Positions 36,531-47,664 of a stretch of DNA of 64,000 nt are shown piece by piece. Position numbers and translations under genes: made by a program. Under the pieces are notes generated by a model. It saw nothing but the letters and a program-made list of their open reading frames with translations, did no database searches and had not been told where the DNA came from. This DNA comes from Voacanga thouarsii (taxonomy: Eukaryota > Streptophyta > Magnoliopsida > Gentianales > Apocynaceae). The stretch is from the NCBI GenBank assembly GCA_026120185.1, contig JANUWF010001179.1, forward strand, positions 2,087,501 to 2,151,500. The letters run 5' to 3'. The stretch's first letter is position 1. The number at the start of each line of letters is the position of its first letter.

Positions 36531-36984
36531 TCCTTTCATTATTCTCTAGCAAGCTTGAACAATTTTTATTTTGCTTTGTTCTATTTTATTTTTCCTTCTT
36601 GTTTCTAAGATGTTTTTTGGATTCTTGTATGGTTTAATTTCAGTTGTTGAAGTGCTAGAAAATAACTTATATGGAGAATTTTAATACACTATTGTTATGC
36701 TTTATTTGATGTGTATTTTGATTCCTCTTTTTAGCATTAATTTTTGTTTCATTTTGATATATTTATAGGATTTTATAGCTTTAATTAATTTATATATATC
36801 TATCTATTTGTTTTATTAAATTGAAAAAAAGGCCCAAAAATGAAAAAAAAAAAAAGAATGGCCTAGGCAGCCTAGGGACCACCAAGGACTTAGGTGTTTC
36901 GGATAGGACTAGTCTAGGCCACCCATGAACTTTCCTAGGCAGCCTAGTGTCCGCACATTCTTAAGCATTTGACTGCATTTTTGT
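36531..36984 (+). other. TR-GAG-2 post-gag region with internal CCTAGG palindromes
   Basis: Non-coding. After an A-rich run (36,822-36,856) come GGCCTAGGCAGCCTAGGGA, GTCTAGGCCACC and TCCTAGGCAGCCTAG (36,862-36,950), the same word family as its LTR U3. This parallels TR-GAG-1 16,763-16,805. Confidence 0.6.
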
Positions 36985-37515
36985 TTTCTTCTTCTTGTCA
37001 TGCCTTTGTCCTTTCTTCTTGTCTGGTTACTAGTCTTGGAATTGCTTTTTTTTTTTTTTTCAAACTGAATCCACACACCACTCACCTTTTGTCTTTCATC
37101 TTCTTATCATACTATTTTCTCTTCTTTTGACTGGTCACTTATTCTTGCATGCTTTTGTGTTTGTTTCACTGACTACACACAACACGCACAGGTTGTATCT
37201 TTTCTTGTCATGCCTTTTTCTCTTGTTTTTTTTCCATTTATTATTCCTGTATGCATTTGTCCTTCTTTTCTCATTGAATACACACAACACTCACAAGTTC
37301 ACTTTTGTCTTCTTCACCTTCTTTTTCTTGTCATCTATTTTCCTTTCTTTCTTTTGTTCAGTTGTAGTTCATGTATAGTGCTTTTCTGTGTGTCACTAAA
37401 TGCACATACCACTCACTGTTTTTTTTCTTGTTTTGTTTTGTCTGTTTCCTGGTTTGTGTTTTTTTTTTCTTCTTTGTTCCACTGATCACACACAATCACA
37501 TTTGGTTCATTTGTC
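36985..37515 (+). repeat. Pyrimidine-rich tandem repeats, about five ~105-bp units
   Basis: Each degenerate unit is a long CT/T-rich tract (CTTCTTGTCAT, TTTCCTTTCTT) ending in a CACACAACAC.CAC-type block. Ends are at about 37,088, 37,195, 37,305, 37,405 and 37,505. Open frames here (such as 37,371-37,892) are Phe/Ser/Leu-rich low-complexity products, not a gene. Confidence 0.65.
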
Positions 37516-38326
37516 TTCATCCATGTTTAGATTTTCATCACATTGTACTTCCATTTTCTTGTTTCACTTTTTTCTCGAATTACAGTGTGTATTTCTTATT
37601 TTTTTTGACCGATAGCTTCTTTTTTTTTTCTTTCTTTTGGTTTTGTCTCTTTGCACCAAGCATACAAATTCATAGCCTTATGCTTTTTCTTGTTCGGTTT
37701 CCCCTATCATTGACACCAGTTTCTCTTGCACCCATTTATTCCCCTTCACGTGATATCTTTCCTTTGATATATCTTGCACCAAATAAATATACACACATCT
37801 TCATTCATTCATTCACTTCATTTTCCTACATTCACACTTTCTCCACGCCGCTTTCTTGTTCCTCCTACCTATTTCCTTTACTTACTACTTAATAAAAATT
37901 TTCTACTTTAGCTTCTTCTTATTCAACTTCCTTCTTCAAGAACCTTTTCTTATACTTTAGTTTTCTCCATTTTTACCAACACCCACTTCACCAAACAATT
38001 CTATTGTTGCACAATTTTGGAGCTGGAAAGAAGTGAAGGTAAGACATCAAGATTGTTTTTTAGAGTTTTCCTAATAATTGTGGGACATTATTGAAGTGGT
38101 GAAGTAGGAGTCTGGATTTTTGTAAATTGGTGGAAGAGACTTTTTGTTGGAGTCATTTTTGACAAAAAATAAGTGGTTTGTTTCTAAGTTTGTTTAGTAA
38201 AGAAAAGTGCTTAGAGGTTGTTGGTTAATTCTTGGAAAGGGTGCATTTTGCTAACTTGACCATATTTCACATAATTTTTTTATACAATACCCAGGAACCG
38301 AAACCTTCCCCACAAAAGAAAGCAAG
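37516..38326 (+). other. TR-GAG-2 downstream spacer
   Basis: Pyrimidine-rich to ~37,990, then mixed sequence. No protein motif recognised. Ends with GCAAG just before the LTR start TGATATGATC at 38,327; GCAAG may be one target copy of the next element, whose other end is not in the window. Confidence 0.5.
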
Positions 38327-39260
38327 TGATATGATCTTGTTTAGGGGTTGATTTTTAGGTGAATTTCGTCACTATTTTTGGAATAGTTTTCAAGACTTAA
38401 TTTGAAGCTCAAAATAGAGAATTTTAAAGAAAACACACACACACACACACACACCCAATTCTAATACTAGGACCCTAGGCCAAGCAAAAAACCTAGAACA
38501 TTATAAAAGAGAATCAAGTCTACCAAACCTCTCCCAATAACCTTTGATTCAACTAGGAAATCAAGAACAAATTGTAGAAGGAATTTGGGCAACCAAGATT
38601 AACTCCTATTCTAGAATTTTTGAATAACAAGATCCTAAGACACTATTTTGGTAAGCTAATTTATCTATCTTTATAGGTTTATAGACTCAAATCAAAGATA
38701 AGGAATGGAATTCTAAGATTGGTCCTAGTCTTCATGGAAGAACCCTTAAAAAACTCTCTCAAGAGTGTCTATTGATTTTAAAACATAATATCCAACTTCT
38801 ATATGAAATGTTATAATGGCATATATATAGCCATTCAACCTTAGCTATGATTAAAAGTAATCTCAGCCATTGATGAGTTTGAAAGGCCTAAAATATCCCT
38901 ATTATATAAAAATTGTGAGAATTTAATTAGGAACAAAAATAAAGCAAAACAAGAAAATTTAGAAAACAGAGCAATGCTCGAAGTGGGCCAATGCCAGATG
39001 CCTTAATCAGACGGCGCCCGCTCTAATATGCCATCTTGCACATTCTTCTGGCCATCTACCTTCTCTCATGCTCTTTTAGCCTTATACACAAGTGGCTATT
39101 CAAGTCTTGATCTTTTTGGTCCTTCTTTAATCCTCTATTACTTGATAACCCTCTTCATCCTTGGCTTGAGTGTTTGGTATGATTGCTTTCTCCATTGAAA
39201 GCTTCCATAACTTGAGTTTCTGTAAGGCTCTATGGAATATAGTTTGAATCTCCATTACAT
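38327..39260 (-). repeat. R4 3' LTR (LTR A)
   Basis: Starts (plus view) TGATATGATCTTGTTTAGG. It shares with LTR B AATTTCGT, TTTTCAAGAC.TAATTTGAAG, a CA microsatellite (38,433-38,454), GGACCCTAGGCCAAG and AACCTAGAACA. Because it lacks the insertions found in B it shows what the empty sites looked like. The right edge is estimated. Confidence 0.7.
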
Positions 39261-39639
39261 TTCTTTAGATTTGACATATGGCTTGGATGGATTCCTATTA
39301 TTTTCTCCTTCTATTTACGAATTCATTGTCGAATGAGCACCTACATAAGTTTGCAAACAAGAAGTTTTATTATGAAGATAGATAAATTGCTAGCTTATGC
39401 TCCCCTACAAAAGCTCAACCTTCCCCTTATCTTCCTTCTCATTTTTTATAGTTTTTCCCTCATTGTTGTTTTCTTTCATGCACAAGAGAGTTACTCTCAT
39501 TTTATCCCCCTCATATCTCTTTTTGTCATTTTCCTCATTTGCTTCCTCTTGATTTGAAGTCTCTTTTACCATTTTTTCTTTTCCCTTATCATTTTTTCTC
39601 TCACTTTCTCTTGAGAACTCTCATCAACACCCTTCTTTT

Positions 39640-40010
39640 TCTCTGTCCCTCATACTTTTTTGCACTTCTCTCATCTCACTTGGGGGTAGGGGTAGAAAGG
39701 TATATAATATACTCCATTTGATAACCGAGTATAAGTTCCTCCTCCCATCATGTAGCAATTTTCTATCAAATTGCTGTGGCCTTCCCAATATTAAGTGGCT
39801 AGCTTGGATGGGGATCATATCACAAATAATCTCATCTTGATATTTTTCCATTTCAATTGTCAATAACACTTATTCGTTCACCATTAACTTTCCATTATCA
39901 TGGAACCATTATAGTCTATAGGGGTTGGGGTGTTTCATCACATATAGGCTTAAGTCTTCCATAAGACTAGCACTCACAATATTTGTAAAGCTTTCTCCAT
40001 CAATAATAGC
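39640..40010 (-). pseudogene. R4 aspartic protease remnant
   Basis: Minus-strand reading gives CVAIIDGESFTNIVSASL (active-site IDGxS type at 39,996-40,004), then ICDMIPIQASHLILGRPQQF and RKLLHDGRRNLYSV (~39,820-39,700). This matches the chromovirus-like pattern DGGSCTNVAS..CDVVPMxAxHLLLGRPWQFDR. It would mature the gag polyprotein. Broken by stops between the active site and the LGRP segment. No reverse transcriptase follows. Confidence 0.8.
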
Positions 40011-40189
40011 AACACATAGTTTTTGATTGATAAGGCAATGGGAGTAAAAAATGTTTTTTCTTTGTAGGCTCTTTTTCACTTCATCATCACAATCATCTTA
40101 TATGTCACAAGTGCCCTTCTCCTTAATTGCAATACCAGCTAAAGTATAAAGTGGTGGCACAACAATTCCTTTATCACTAGAATCATCAT

Positions 40190-41828
40190 CACTATTGTGC
40201 ACCTTATTTTACTTTTTATTTTTAATCTCCTCCTCTCCAGATGAAACCTCACATTAGGCATTAGTGAACATCAACTTCTTAATTGGATACTTATAGGAGG
40301 TGTGCCCGTATCTTAAGCATTTAAAACATTTGATGTCTTTAGTCCTTGGTGGCTTCTCAATACATTTGCCCTTTTCCTTAGCCCATTCTTCTCTAGTTTT
40401 TTCTTTTCCTTACTTCTCTATGTTTGTAGGATTCTCTTGGGGGGTCTTGGTGGTTTTGGTGGTTCCTCTCTCACTTTAGGTTGGTGGTTGAAAATTAGAT
40501 TAGTATAGACGGTTTCTTTAGGATGAAACTTCCTCTTGAGTTGTCACTCAATCTTTATGGTTATATGTAACATCTTCTCCAATATCTAATAGGAATGTAA
40601 CTCAACCACATTTGCTATCTCCCTATTTAACTCACTAAAAAATTTTGCTTTGATTGCCCTTCACATCTTCAACAATAGTGGTCCTCATCAATGTCATCTC
40701 CAACTCCTTGTGAAAAGCCTTTACACTGTTATTTTCCTGTCTAAGAATATGCAATTTTTAATCCGATTCGTGTGGATTCTTCTCCCAACTAATGAAGAAA
40801 TATTGGCAGAATTGCCACATATGAAATTGAGCACTATTTTGCTAACAGCAGGTATGCGACCAGCCGATATGCACACATTTGAGTTGTTGGAATCTCTTTT
40901 CTTTTTATTTTCCCCCTTCTCAGAATATAAATGGAATCCGTCCTTTTAACCCATGAGGGCAAAGGTCATTAGAGTAATATAGGGGTACAACCCACTCTCT
41001 CATCAAATTCCTCAACAATTCTTAAGTGGCAACTAGTATATTTTGTATTCTCTTTTTTTGAGATAAAATTTGGTCCACTACATTAAGGTATACTCAATGA
41101 AACTTGAAATGGCCAATTAACCTTGGTTTGCTCACCATATTCATGGTACTCAAACAAAATTTCTATCATCCTTTCCCATTCAAAATATATCTTTGCGTCA
41201 TTTTTGTCTTGGAAAGGGGGTACATTTATTTTGATATGTCTCAACTCTCTATCCTCCTCCTCATCTTCTCATCTTTTCACTCTAATATCATTTTCCTGGT
41301 TTTGTCCTCCATAGTCCCCCTCATGAACTCCTTTATCCTAATCTTCTATAATTTCAAGCTCTTTCTCAAGCCTTCTCACATTTTGTCCCTCATATCTCCC
41401 ATGTATTCTACCCTTTCTCCTCTCAACCTTTGTCTTTCTCCCCTCAATGGTGTAGGTGGATAACCTCCCAAGGAATATTCATCCTAACCCATTCCTTGTT
41501 GTTCATACAATGGAGGTGTGATATTGTTTCCTTCTCTCATTCTAGGGTCATATTCCTTTCTATATCCCTTCATTTGTGTAATAGTTAATGCTTGACCTTG
41601 GTTGGTTTGTAACTCCATTATATCTCTATTCATTTCATCTATCTTAGCATTGAGAGTTTCAAAGGCGACTCGAATGTCAAATGAATCTTGGGACATTTTG
41701 GTGGATAGAAGAAGTGATTTCCTCACAAGCACTCCCTCATGTGTATACACTCTACATTCGTGTTTAACTCTATTTGGATTGTATAAGATAGATTCACCCT
41801 TTTGCATTTTTTTTTTCAATTCACTCAA
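40190..41828 (-). pseudogene. R4 gag remnant
   Basis: Opens on the minus strand with a 114-codon frame from 41,828 (MSELKKKMQKGESIL, then SFDIRVAFETLNAKIDEMN and GYRKEYDPRMREG), followed by a broken capsid region with RYILNGKG, GHFKFH, LRNLMREWVVPLYY (~41,180-40,985). The zinc knuckle, CFKCLRYGHTSYKYP (~40,330-40,285), has Tyr in place of the last Cys. Many stops. Confidence 0.7.
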
Positions 41829-42070
41829 ATGATTAATAAGTTCTTCCTACAAAGTCTCCTAATTTCTTAGGAATTAATTCAAACTTGACAATTCTACTAA
41901 CCCTCTAAGGATAACCAATTTGACTTAGGTGGATGACTGATCAACAACAAGTCTCAAGGAGTTTATATCAAGAATCAATGAATTAAAAAAAAACTCAACA
42001 ATTTCAATTTGCCTAAGGGATAGGTAAATGGACAAGAATTAATAAGATTTTCAATGAAGCACTAGAAGTT

Positions 42071-43606
42071 TGATAGAGGCTAAATTAGTCATACTTTTCC
42101 TAGTTATTTGAGGTTCTTTTGTGATACATTTTATTCAATAACTAGTCATATTCCTTCATAGTTGAGATTTTACCATTGGAAAGGTATTTTGTTCATTATT
42201 TCAGATTTTAGGGGTAAAACGAAGTAAAAACGTCACAAAACATGATAGTGGCGGCGCCGGCCAGGACAAAGGAACCGGTGCCGGCCATGCACTGATGACA
42301 CGAATTTTGAGACGATAAAAAATTGGTGAAACAGACCGAAAAAGAATGGAATCGGTGCCGGTTCTGAGAGCTAAGGCGACGTCAGCTGCATTCTGGACAA
42401 CATGGTGTTGAGATCAGGAAAAAAATCGGCGAACAATTGAAGAAACAGAACACAACAGGCGTTGGCTCCAGAAGCCTAGGTGGCGCCGGCTGTGCCTTGA
42501 AGTTAAGGCGGTGCTTTGATTTTTCTACGCGATTTTTGGTAATCTACAGAATTTTAGTACTTTCCTACTTCTACTCGGTCAAGAATCTTACACCAATGAG
42601 TTTAGGCACTTCCTAAACCTATAAATAGATGGAAAACACAAAGGAAAAAGGGGTGAATTTATTGATCATCACAGAAAATCATTCAATCAAAGGAGAAATT
42701 CTTCAATTTAAGGAGGATTGTGCAAGAAGGTTTTCAAAGAAAGAAGAAGGAGACTTGTTTATGAGTATTTTCTTTTACTTTGTTTTCTTTTTCTTGACAA
42801 TGATGTATTAATTGTTTTATTGTAATTCAATATTGTTTCAGATATTCATGATTTTTAGAGTTGGTTGTTCTTTTGATTAATTGGTTATTATTCTTGGTAT
42901 TTAATTACTTGTGCTTATTACGAGATTAGTTGGTTGGTTCTCTCCATTAACTTACTAGACCAAGGGGGTTGATGGTAGTTTCAATTTATTAATTTCATAT
43001 TCTGTTGACTATTAACTTACTGGATCAAAGGGGTTGATTGCTTAGAATTGGTAATTGAAGGTTAATTGATGTTTTCCGAGACCAAGGGTTCATTGATTGA
43101 TTTTATGTTTTAAATTTTTCGAGACCAAGAGAATTTAATTAAGGATTTTGTTTAATGTATCTTTTGGATAAATTAGTTGAGACGAGACCAAGTGATTTTA
43201 ATTTATCTAGAAGATAGTGATTTCATGGATTGACCATCGAAGTGAATCTACTTTAATCCTTCATGATGCCAAGAGAATAATTGGTTATGATAATGGTTGG
43301 GTTTTTTAAGATCATGTTTGTCTAAACAATGGTTTGAGTTATATGTTTTTTCATCCTTGACATGTATATATTTTATTTTATTTTCCTTTTTATGTTGTTT
43401 TCACTTTATTGAGTCGGTAAAATAATGAAAGAAAGTGATTAATGCATACTTGTTCCTAGAGGATCGACACTCGTTTGAACCCTATGCTATGTTAATGATG
43501 AGTATGCTTGCTCATATGTGTAATTTAGGGTTAACGTTTTAATTTAAACTTGATTGGGAATGTGCTTATTTTCATATGATTTTTGTATCCAAATCCATAT
43601 GCATCA
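42071..43606 (+). repeat. Solo Athila-like LTR, same group as TR-GAG-1
   Basis: Starts TGATAGAGGCTAAATTAGTC and aligns with the TR-GAG-1 LTR to its end near ATGCATCA. The U3 GC array is at 42,246-42,530 (GGCGGCGCCGGCC, ACCGGTGCCGGCC, GGCGCCGGCTG), the TATA box at 42,620-42,627 and the ACCAAGGGGGTTGATGG repeats at 42,957. Flanks are AAGTT before and AGTT after (one shared A), consistent with a 5-bp duplication. No internal region on either side, so a solo LTR left by LTR-LTR recombination. Confidence 0.82.
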
Positions 43607-44226
43607 AGTTCAAAGAATATAGTATTCAAGAATAAGAGCAAGAATTTCACAACTAGGATGATCTCAAGTGGAAAAACAATTCCCCAAAAACATGTGTACT
43701 CATGAGTTTAACAATAATAGAAAGTGTTAATAAAAAAATTGATCACAATTTCAAAGCTCTAAGTCCCCTAAAGCAAAATGTCATACACTTGAGGTACAAT
43801 CTCGTAAATTAAGGGTTTTCAAAATTTTCTCACTTGTAACAACACAAAAACTCAAGAATCACAATAAAAATCAATTCCCAATGATTATACTAACATCAAA
43901 GAACAATTTCTCATCAAGTAAAAGTAAAAAACTTGAGTTTTGTAGTTCACAAAATTTGCATAAAAATGAGTGACAAGAATCGTTTTTGAGCTCAACAAAT
44001 TTGTAGAAAATAAACCTAAATAACCACAAGATTTTGTACTTATAAAGATTCAACTAGCTACACAAACTCAACCTAACTTATAAGATCAATTTCTAAACAA
44101 GAAAAATCAAAGTTTTGAAGACTTTTTTGAAGCACTTTCCTTATTGACGAGATTTCTTAGTTTTCTTAAAAATTTGAAGCATTTTTCTTGAAGAACCAAG
44201 CTTTGATAAGGATCAAAGCTCTCTTT

Positions 44227-44238
44227 GCTTTGATACCA
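44227..44238 (-). other. R4 primer-binding site (initiator Met tRNA)
   Basis: Minus strand TGGTATCAAAGC, the standard plant initiator-Met primer site, two bases from LTR B (44,241). Confidence 0.8.
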
Positions 44239-44292
44239 CTTGATATGATCTTGCTTAGGGGTTGATTTTTAGATGAATTTCGTGGTTATTTT

Positions 44293-47200
44293 TGCGACAT
44301 CCCACTCTAAATGCCCTAGAAATGAGGAAATAGATGGACCAAATAGCATAAGTATTTTTGCATATAGACATATTTGGCATAGCATAAATGAATTTATTTG
44401 AGTATGATTGTGGAAGAATTGTTGTTCTTAGGGATGTTTGAGAAATCTCTATATGAAATAATGATAGATATAATATTCTAGTATAAAACTATTAATTGGG
44501 GAAAGATATATATATATATATATATATATATAAAGACAATGTACCTAACTCTAAATTGTGTGTTTAATTGTTGGATAGCAGTTAATTAAAATAATTTAGA
44601 GAATTATTTACTAGTTGTTAAATAATTACATATGTATATATATCTATAATATATTTGTGCATTTACTATATATTTATTAAATACTTTTTATATGTTTGTT
44701 TTATTTATTTTCCTATGTATTGATTTAAGGAAATATTTAAATATTACACTAGCAAGACTTTCTTCTTATTTTATTTGGATAGAAGATGAATTTCCTTAAT
44801 TTAAATATTTATTCTAGCTAGGAGAATATTTTGAGGGAATCATTAGGCTTCTAGAAGCCTAGTAGGCACCACTCAGGGGTAGGAAAGGGGGAAATCCAAT
44901 TCTTGTGCATTTAGGAAATAACTTGAAGGAGATTTATTATTTCTAATCCTTTAATGCTTAGAAAAAAAAATTGGAGAAAATTCTTTTCCTATTTCCTCTC
45001 TTTTGTGCTGCCACTTAGCTCTTCAAACCCTCTTGGATTATGACTAATTAATTAAAAGAAGTTTTTTATTAGTTAAAACTTAGAGAAAAATAGGAATTTC
45101 TTTAATAATTCTCCTTTTTTTTCTATTTCCTAAACTTAATATAATTCACATATAAAAGCCTATATAAATTAGATTTTTGAGTCCTAAAACTCCCTAGCAG
45201 CCATCCCACACTCTCTCCCCCTAGTACACAAAATCCCCTCCCCCTTTTGCCAAAGTTTAATTATTTTTTTGCTTACGAAAAATTTCTGTACAAAATCACA
45301 ACTTTGGAGCACCATTCTTGGAGCGATTCCTTAACGTTCTTGGTGGTAACGAAAGCTAGGAGACACCTACTCTTCCTTTTAAGGTTGTTTGAATTAAACA
45401 TAACATGAGGTAATGCCTAAAGTCATTTCTTTTCCTTAATTTTCTTGTTGCCGCCATTATAGGGGAAAATTGGGGTTTTAGGTTTTAAAAATTGTAACAT
45501 GTGTTTCTTGACTGAAAATTTATTATTATCATCTAAACATGCTTAGACATTAAAAAAAGAAACCATATTTCAAAATATTTTATAAAAGAAAGAACTTTTA
45601 TCCTTTTTCCTTGAAAGCTGAATATTTGTGATAATATATTAGTTGTAGGATTTAAGGTAAAATAAAATAGTAAAGTGATTTATTATGGTAGGGCCTTTTG
45701 ATATTGTACTATGGACATATTTAGAAGATGTTTTATTTTAGAAATTATTCAATAAAACCCTGGGACAAAGCCCAACAATTTTCGAAAAATCTAAAGGGAT
45801 AGAGTACCCTATTTTTGCTGCTTAGCCAGATTGATGCTATTATTTTGGCATGATAAAGACATAAATTGAGAAAGGTCAAAACGGAGAAAATGTGTATTTA
45901 TGTGTGTATATGCTTACTGTAAAATTTCAGAATTTGTTGATATGGGAATTAAAAGTTACAAATTTTGCTTTCATGCTGGTTTGTTTTGGGTAAAATACTC
46001 CTGTAGCGAAAAATAATTTTTTGACTGCAAATAAAGTCTAGTTTTTGTGCAAAGCCACTTATATTTTGTTCTATATAAGTTTAAGTTTAGGTATGTCTCT
46101 GTAAAAACTGAGATTAATCCGAGGTGTTTGCATGTGAATTGTACTCTTAAGAAAAGTGAGACAAATACTTGAATTTGGTATCAACTTAAGAATTTTTAAT
46201 GAAACTCTCTACTACTAATATATATACCCTTATATGTGTAAGAATTATAAGTATTGACACTTAGGGATGTAGTAAAGATTTGGACAAGGATTTATTTGGA
46301 GTTTTGGGTGTTGTATGTGAATGGGGAATTAATTATATAAGGAATTTATTTTCCTAAAATATTAAGAGTAGATTGTGACTTATTTATTTTATGACTTTTA
46401 GATTTGGAAGGTTGTCAAGGGCAAGGATCCACCTATTGGGATTAAGAAACTACTATGCTATAACAAGGTAAGTTCTTGCATTAAAACTGTTCGTGAAATA
46501 TAGCAATTGCAAGATTGTCAAGTATTCCGTTTTACTATTGGAAACATAGGCTTTGTGTTAACTTGTTTAGCATGGATAGATTTCTGGTTTGACTCCAACT
46601 CACATACCACTTTTTTAAAGCAACCCACATGATTTTTACACAAAGTGCTCTAAAAAAAGTACATCTAGCCATGTTGACACTATTTCAATTTCTATATACT
46701 GCTAATATGTTTCCTTGAGGTGACAATTGTTAAGTATTCAATAAGGGTAGACTACTAACACTAGCCTAAGAAAGAGCAAGCTAGTTTTTCGGTAGGTAGC
46801 CATCTTTGGGAAGTGAACTCGTTTGTCATTAAGCGATAGTGGTAGGGAGTCAGGTCAGTCTGAGCTAGCAACTAGTTCCAAGTGGGACTGTATTTCTCCA
46901 GAATAGACAACTGATAAGTTAGAGGGGTTTGGGAGAAGGAGGAGTATCCCCGTTCGGTGGGCCCGATCAACCATTGTACTATGAAATAGGATTTTACAGT
47001 ACAGAGTCATGATGCAGGGTTTCATAACTTAGGGTTTTGATGTAGGATTTCATAATCCATTTTATTATTGAGTGATTGATTTCCTTGAAATAAAGTTATT
47101 TATGGAGAATACAAATTGAAAACGCCACTCTTGTGTTTAAAACTGTTGATTATAATTGCAATTGCAGTTTTGGTGTTTCAAAATGCATATCACGAAATTA

Positions 47201-47538
47201 TTTCAAATGAACACTCTAATACACAGAGGAATTATTGAAAAATTTATTTCTCACATTATTTGTGCATGTTTTCAGGTCATAAGCACTACTGATAAGTTTA
47301 GTTCTAGAATTCAAGATCATGTACTTTTCTTTTTAGTTGTTTTACTTAGAGACAATGTTCTGTCATTCTTTGTTTTGAGACTCTATATAAGTTTTACTTG
47401 AACTATAATATGCTAAAGTTTTATTCGAGGTATTACTTTGGATAAGTTATTTATTTATCTCGTTATAAAGACCCCTTATCCTTTAGACGAGGCAATAGTC
47501 CTGTCCCTTTTGGGGTATGTAGGCAGCGAGGTGTTACA
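44293..47538 (+). mobile_element. Complete Tekay-like LTR (copy F), probable solo LTR
   Basis: 3,246 bp between perfect ATTTT duplications (44,288-44,292 and 47,539-47,543), with TG..CA ends (TGCGACATCCCAC.. and ..GAGGTGTTACA). The uninterrupted LTR A reads straight across the site (CTATTTTTGGAATAG at ~38,372). No coding or primer site inside. TATA box TATATAAA (45,161-45,168). Splice-like signals: GAG/GTAATG (45,409/45,410), TTTTAG (ends 46,401), AACAAG/GTAAGTTC (46,469/46,470) and CATGTTTTCAG/GTC (ends 47,275). Confidence 0.85.
44506..44532. repeat. (TA)n microsatellite
   Basis: TA run within LTR copy F. Confidence 0.95.
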
Positions 47539-47543
47539 ATTTT

Positions 47544-47592
47544 TGGGGTAATTTTCAAGACCCAATTTGAAGTTTAAAAATGAGAATTTTAA

Positions 47593-47634
<42 letters not shown>

Positions 47635-47664
47635 TCATATACAAGGACCCCAGGCCAAGTAGAG
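47544..47664 (-). repeat. R4 LTR B, segment between two insertions
   Basis: Continues LTR B: TTTTCAAGACCCAATTTGAAG, a CA microsatellite (47,598-47,632, longer than in LTR A), then GGACCCCAGGCCAAG and TAGAG (47,660-47,664), the Copia-2 target. Matches 38,383-38,487 of LTR A. Confidence 0.8.

Larger units (their letters stand above)
32710..38326 (+). mobile_element. TR-GAG-2: second gag-only Athila-like element, 3' end missing
   Basis: 5' LTR 32,710-34,349, decayed Asp-tRNA primer site 34,356, gag ~35,150-36,530, internal palindrome block, pyrimidine-rich tandem repeats, then cut at 38,327 by the LTR of a reverse-strand Ty3 element. No pol, ORF2 or 3' LTR within the window. Related in plan to TR-GAG-1, but the LTR and gag are clearly diverged. 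Confidence 0.8.

Noticed and set aside
37371..37892. 173-codon plus-strand frame
   Set aside because: Phe/Ser/Leu-rich low-complexity product of pyrimidine-rich repeats.
41104..41463. 119-codon plus-strand frame, hydrophobic
   Set aside because: Antisense of the R4 gag remnant; its apparent membrane character comes from reading Lys/Glu-rich coding backwards.
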